This document shows positions 38,276 to 41,148 of a stretch of 41,148 nucleotides of DNA, piece after piece (position 1 is the first letter of the stretch; the number at the start of each line of letters is the position of its first letter). The notes beneath the pieces are model-generated. The model saw nothing but the letters and a program-made list of their open reading frames with translations. It searched no databases and was not told where the DNA came from. The stretch comes from an uncultured Clostridia bacterium. GTDB lineage: Bacteria > Bacillota > Clostridia > Christensenellales > Borkfalkiaceae. The DNA lies in contig CALVHS010000054.1 of assembly GCA_944328665.1 (NCBI GenBank), positions 1-41,148 of the forward strand. The letters run 5' to 3'. The translations under genes were made by a program, and so were the position numbers.

Positions 38276-39544
38276 TTGAAAAGGTCGTTCGCGCCCGCTG
38301 CGGCGTTCCTGCTCTTCCTCGCTTTTTGTCTGGCGGGGTGCGCGGGGACGGGCGGCGGGCATTCTCATCTGCAAGAAGGATATTTTGTACAGCTTTCCGT
38401 GGCGAGAGAGGACGTGCGCGTGGACGGGGCGCTCCTTTCCGAGGAGGAGTTTTCCGCGCTCGAAGGGGAGCTTTTTGCGCTCGTGCGTTCCCTCGAGGAA
38501 GCGTTCAGCCTCGAGATCGAAGGGAGCGACTTGTCCCGTTTGCGCGATGCCGCGGCGGGGGAAACGGTCGCCGTCTGTGAGGATACGGAGGCGCTGTTTT
38601 CTCTGTCCGAAGAGTTGGCGGACATGACGGACGAAAAATTCACGCCCGCGCTTTTGCCGCTGACCGAATTGTGGGGTTTTGCGCCCGCCGACGCGGGCAG
38701 TTATAACGACGCTCGCCCCGAACCTTCCGCGCAGGCGCTCGCGGCGGCGAGGGAGGCAAGTTCGCTTTCCCTCTTTTCCGCGGTGGGGGGCGGTATCGTC
38801 AAGGCGGACGGGCGCGCGGCGCTCGATCTCGGCGGCATCGCCAAGGGATATATTTGCGATGCGGTCGTATCCTTTCTGCGCGAGCGGTACGCGGGGCATG
38901 CTTTGGACGGGATCGTGAAGATCTCCTCCTCCAATTCCGCCTACCTCGGCAATGCGCGGCGGGAGGGGGAGGCGCAGGGCTATACCGTCGGTATCGAAAA
39001 CCCGCGCAGGCTCTCCACGGGCGTGGCGGACGGCTTGTTTTTGGTGGACGTGGCGGATGCCGCCGTCACGACCAGCGCGGACAATTATCGCTTTTATGTG
39101 TGGGAAGACAAGATCTATCCGCACATCATCGACGAGGAGACGGGCAAGCCCGCCGACCGCGGCATCATCGGCGTGACGGTCGTCGTGCCGGAGACGGCGC
39201 ATCCCTATGCCGGGGCGCTTGCCGACGCCCTTTCCACGGCGGCGTTCTGTATGCCGCTCACGGGCGCGCTCTCCTTTTTGGAAGAAATGGCGCAGGCGTA
39301 TGGGCTGGGCGCGGTGATCGTCGCGCGCGATTTCCGTTACTATGCCGTGGGGGAAGTGCATGTTCTCGGCAGAAAGGACTACGCCAGCTATTGCAACCGC
39401 TATCTCGGCACGCAGTATGATGTCGGAGAGATAGAAGAAGTGTTTACGGAAGGGGACGCGGACGCCGCTTCCGACGAGGTCTTGCCCTGCGCGCAGGAGC
39501 TTGCATATATCGCCCGCGTAAAGGAAGTGCTGTACGGCGCATGA
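38276..39544 (+). CDS. apbE: FAD:protein FMN transferase (ApbE-like lipoprotein)
   Basis: 422 residues. A TTG at 38276 opens a lipoprotein signal peptide with lipobox LAGC, so the enzyme is anchored outside the membrane. ApbE motifs follow: LDLGGIAKGYICD near 183, AVTTSADNYRFY near 262, YPHIIDEETGKP and DALSTAAF near 318 for metal and FAD binding. ApbE transfers FMN onto Thr/Ser of extracytoplasmic redox proteins. The ribosome-binding site before the TTG is weak, and the gene follows degV by 6 bases. It overlaps the next gene by 4 bases (ATGA). No FMN-binding acceptor domain is encoded nearby, so its target is elsewhere. Confidence 0.92.
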   Translation: MKRSFAPAAAFLLFLAFCLAGCAGTGGGHSHLQEGYFVQLSVAREDVRVDGALLSEEEFSALEGELFALVRSLEEAFSLEIEGSDLSRLRDAAAGETVAVCEDTEALFSLSEELADMTDEKFTPALLPLTELWGFAPADAGSYNDARPEPSAQALAAAREASSLSLFSAVGGGIVKADGRAALDLGGIAKGYICDAVVSFLRERYAGHALDGIVKISSSNSAYLGNARREGEAQGYTVGIENPRRLSTGVADGLFLVDVADAAVTTSADNYRFYVWEDKIYPHIIDEETGKPADRGIIGVTVVVPETAHPYAGALADALSTAAFCMPLTGALSFLEEMAQAYGLGAVIVARDFRYYAVGEVHVLGRKDYASYCNRYLGTQYDVGEIEEVFTEGDADAASDEVLPCAQELAYIARVKEVLYGA

Positions 39545-39981
39545 ACAGGGAGCAGAAGATCGAAAGGATCCGTAAGGGGAAATTTTTTGCCGTCGGCGAT
39601 CTGGCGGTGCTTGCCGTCTGTGTTTTGCTGACGGCAGCTTTTACCCTGCTCTCTTTCGGCTTTGGCAAGGAGGAGGGGGAGCGGGTGGAGATCTTCTCGT
39701 TCGGAAAGGAGATCGCCGTTCTGCCCCTCGATGAGGATGCCGAATACCTATATACGGTGCGCGGAGGCGAGGGTCGGCTCGTCCGTGTGATGATCGACGG
39801 ATACGAAGGGTTTACGGACGGCAACCTCATACGCGTGCAAGACGGCAGGGTATGCGTGGCGGCGGCGGACTGCCCCGATCATACCTGTATGCTGATGGGG
39901 AACATTGCGGGAGGCGAGATCCTTTGCATGCCGCACGGGTTGACTGTCAAAGTGATCGGCGGTTTGGAGGGGGGAGCATGA
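39541..39981 (+). CDS. NusG domain II-containing membrane-anchored protein (EetA-like)
   Basis: 146 residues. One membrane helix (about 20-42) anchors a C-terminal NusG domain II, recognisable from ADCPDHTCMLMGNIAGG then ILCMPHGLTV with its Cys pairs. The domain should face the outside. Such proteins accompany the Gx transporter in flavin-based electron-transfer clusters, where the Listeria counterpart is called EetA. Biochemical function is unproven; electron transfer via the Cys-rich loop is speculation. It overlaps apbE and the next gene at both ends (ATGA each), so the three genes are translated as a unit. Confidence 0.85.
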   Translation: MNREQKIERIRKGKFFAVGDLAVLAVCVLLTAAFTLLSFGFGKEEGERVEIFSFGKEIAVLPLDEDAEYLYTVRGGEGRLVRVMIDGYEGFTDGNLIRVQDGRVCVAAADCPDHTCMLMGNIAGGEILCMPHGLTVKVIGGLEGGA

Positions 39982-40493
39982 AGCATTTTACCGCTCGGCG
40001 CGTCGCCTCGCTCGGCGTGCTGCTCGCTTTGGCGAGTACGCTGTTTATCGTCGAATCATTGCTGCCTCCGCTGCTGCCGATGGCGCCGTATGTCAGGATC
40101 GGGCTTGCCAACAGCGTGGTGCTGTTCGTCATAGTCGTCTTCGGAGCCGCGGACGGGCTTCTCTTTGTTCTCCTGAAAAATGCGGTCACGGCGCTCGCCG
40201 TGTCTCCGTTCGTTTTGCCCTTCAATTTGGCGGGCAGCCTCGCCGCCTATCTCGCGATGACGGTATTGTATCTGCTGTTCCCGAAGGTCAGCCTCGCGTC
40301 TGCCAGCGTCGCGGGGGCTATCTTGAGCAACATTGCCCGCACGGCGGTCGCCGTTTTGCTCATGCGGGCGGGCTCCCTCTTTATCCAGCTGCCCGTCATC
40401 TGTGCGTTCGGAGTGGCGGCGGGCGTGATCGTCGGCGTTTTGACAACTTTCCTGATAAAATACCTGCCCGAAAGATTGACAAAATTTTCGTAA
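39978..40493 (+). CDS. Gx transporter family protein (EetB-like; heptaprenyl-diphosphate synthase component I family)
   Basis: 171 residues with five or six membrane helices. VRIGLANSVVLFVIVVFG and LAYLAMTVLY-type helices are characteristic of this S-component-like family, often labelled heptaprenyl diphosphate synthase component I but placed with flavin-based electron transfer in Listeria (EetB). ATG 39978 lies after GGAGGGGGGAG and overlaps the previous stop. The partner prenyl-synthase subunit, NADH dehydrogenase and flavoprotein lipoprotein of the Listeria locus are not here. A tRNA-Ser promoter overlaps its 3' end. Confidence 0.86.
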   Translation: MKHFTARRVASLGVLLALASTLFIVESLLPPLLPMAPYVRIGLANSVVLFVIVVFGAADGLLFVLLKNAVTALAVSPFVLPFNLAGSLAAYLAMTVLYLLFPKVSLASASVAGAILSNIARTAVAVLLMRAGSLFIQLPVICAFGVAAGVIVGVLTTFLIKYLPERLTKFS

Positions 40494-40504
40494 TATAGTA
40501 AAAT
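40476..40504 (+). promoter_or_regulatory. Sigma-A promoter of tRNA-Ser
   Basis: TTGACA (40476-40481), 17-bp spacer, TAAAAT (40499-40504). The -35 is inside the end of the Gx transporter gene. Confidence 0.87.
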
Positions 40505-40517
40505 AATTAACTGTAAC

Positions 40518-40609
40518 GCAGAGATGGCGGAGCGGTCGAACGCGCACGACTCGAAATCGTGTTTACCCCCATAAGGGTAACAAGGGTTCAAATCCCTTTC
40601 TCTGCGCCA
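40518..40609 (+). tRNA. tRNA-Ser (anticodon CGA)
   Basis: 92 nt with encoded CCA. Acceptor GCAGAGA pairs with TCTCTGC, discriminator G. The anticodon stem CACGA/TCGTG encloses CTCGAAA, giving anticodon CGA for UCG. A long variable arm (TTACCCC-ATAA-GGGTAA) identifies a class II serine tRNA. T arm GGGTTCAAATCCC. Confidence 0.97.
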
Positions 40610-40616
40610 AGGCGAT

Positions 40617-40649
40617 ATAATAGTCATATTTGGTAGATATGTCTATTAT
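40617..40649. repeat. Inverted repeat just 3' of tRNA-Ser
   Basis: 13-bp arms (40617-40629 with 40637-40649) with one T-T mismatch and a 7-base loop. AT-rich, with no T tract after it, so not a standard terminator. It could be a processing or attachment-related structure. Confidence 0.6.
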
Positions 40650-40658
40650 GTTTGGGCG

Positions 40659-40717
40659 GCGGCTTCGGTTCGGCGAGATCGTTTGGAGGCGATTGGCGAA
40701 CCGAGGCCGCTTTTTTT
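40659..40717 (+). terminator. Terminator after tRNA-Ser
   Basis: 14-bp stem with one G-T pair (40659-40672 with 40697-40710), 24-base loop, then T7. Confidence 0.85.
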
Positions 40718-40761
40718 GATTTATCGGCATAAAATGAATGCGACTTTAATGCAAGTCACGG

Positions 40762-41148
40762 CTAAAAATGGGTACGATTTGGGTACGATTTTGTCGTGGT
40801 TGCGATGAAATTATCAATAATTTTCAATATTTCGGCGCATTTTTCGCGCATAATGCGCTTTTTATCATTTTCCGAAATATCTCCGCACAAAAACGTCGCA
40901 AGATCCAGCTGTTCGGGATGGGTATAGTACCGCAGCGTCGCCGAGATCAAGGCGACAAAACCCTCCATCATGGACTGCGCCGTTGTGGAGTTGGAGCCGG
41001 ACGCAGCAAATATCCCTGCGCCACCTTTGACGGCGACCGCATGGTAAGCGGAGCGGACGCGGGCACAAATATCGTATATAAATATTTTGATTTTGACGGC
41101 GCGAAGGCGGTATCGCTCACCGTGGGCGGCACCATAAAGATCGCGGAA
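40762..41148 (-). CDS. Unrecognised protein, C-terminal part, possibly open to the window edge
   Basis: A minus-strand frame runs from the window edge to TAG at 40762 without a stop. The part from about 41025 down to 40762 looks protein-like (GGAGIFAASGSNSTTAQSM, then EGFVALISATLRYY and CAEILKIIDNF). An ATG at 40971 would give only 69 residues and has no clear ribosome-binding site, so the gene more likely starts beyond the edge or at a junction. The last residues fall in a tandem repeat. The region is AT-richer than its neighbours. I do not recognise the family. Beyond about 41011 the plus strand also reads as a plausible protein, so the true limits are uncertain. Confidence 0.4.
   Translation of the reverse strand, partial: FRDLYGAAHGERYRLRAVKIKIFIYDICARVRSAYHAVAVKGGAGIFAASGSNSTTAQSMMEGFVALISATLRYYTHPEQLDLATFLCGDISENDKKRIMREKCAEILKIIDNFIATTTKSYPNRTHF
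40769..40790 (+). repeat. Tandem 11-bp direct repeat
   Basis: TGGGTACGATT occurs twice in succession (40769-40779 and 40780-40790), in AT-rich sequence 160 bases after tRNA-Ser. Confidence 0.8.
41011..41148 (+). CDS. Possible fragment of an extracellular enzyme or binding module, cut by the window edge
   Basis: A plus-strand frame with high-GC third positions reads YPCATFDGDRMVSGADAGTN, then IVYKYFDFDGAKAVSL and TVGGTIKIAE at the edge. YKYFDF followed by a short beta-strand pattern resembles the C-terminal module of some GH43-like glycosidases; this is a weak recollection, not a firm match. It overlaps the open minus-strand frame, so only one of the two is likely genuine here. The frame continues upstream to 40768 but looks random there. 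Confidence 0.25.

Overview
The window is a GC-rich (roughly 60%) stretch of bacterial chromosome, almost fully coding and mostly on the + strand. Its content points to a spore-forming Clostridia-type Firmicute: pro-sigma-K, McsA/McsB/ClpC, RNase Y, an FtsK/SpoIIIE translocase, a two-gene Suf-like Fe-S system and DegV. A beta-glucuronidase remnant and the anaerobe-type Fe-S system would fit a gut lineage (inference; the genus cannot be read from this sequence). Promoters are classic sigma-A sites, nearly all with exactly 17 bp between -35 and -10.

Layout. 1-1.6 kb: the last codons of murC, a bidirectional terminator, a convergent DUF815 ATPase, then a divergent promoter pair. 1.6-2.6 kb: ilvC as a single-gene unit. 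2.65-12.2 kb: ftsK-rimO-pgsA-cinA-recA-nadE, a conserved Firmicute order closed by a strong terminator. 12.3-14.0 kb: rny with its own promoter. 14.0-14.7 kb: convergent terminators, a minus-strand tRNA-Glu, and an approximately 200-nt minus-strand RNA that I read as 6S RNA. 14.7-17.3 kb (minus): pyridoxamine kinase and a frameshifted GH2 beta-glucuronidase gene. 17.4-22.8 kb: a YdbC/PC4 protein, a human-type adenylosuccinate lyase, the SmsC-SmsB Fe-S pair, a ZIP metal transporter and a short-chain dehydrogenase. 22.9-26.1 kb: an isolated four-gene cassette of phage tail-fibre/baseplate-like proteins without any other phage gene. 26.2-30.9 kb: a DUF378 membrane protein, then an ABC exporter operon with MarR and DtxR-family regulators and a large palindrome just after its promoter. 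30.9-36.4 kb: sigK, then mcsA-mcsB-clpC-hpf without ctsR. 36.5-40.5 kb: YihY, DegV, and an ApbE / NusG-II / Gx-transporter cluster resembling the flavin-based electron-transfer module. 40.5-41.1 kb: tRNA-Ser, a terminator and an AT-richer stretch that looks like a junction with mobile or rearranged DNA.

How the genes work together. The central blocks are housekeeping: chromosome segregation and recombination (FtsK, RecA), phospholipid, NAD and purine synthesis, RNA decay and Fe-S assembly. Regulation layered on this includes 6S RNA, a sigK leader hairpin covering the ribosome-binding site, and the MarR-type operator. The accessory or least explained parts are the tail-fibre-like cassette, the extracytosolic flavinylation cluster, and the right edge after tRNA-Ser.
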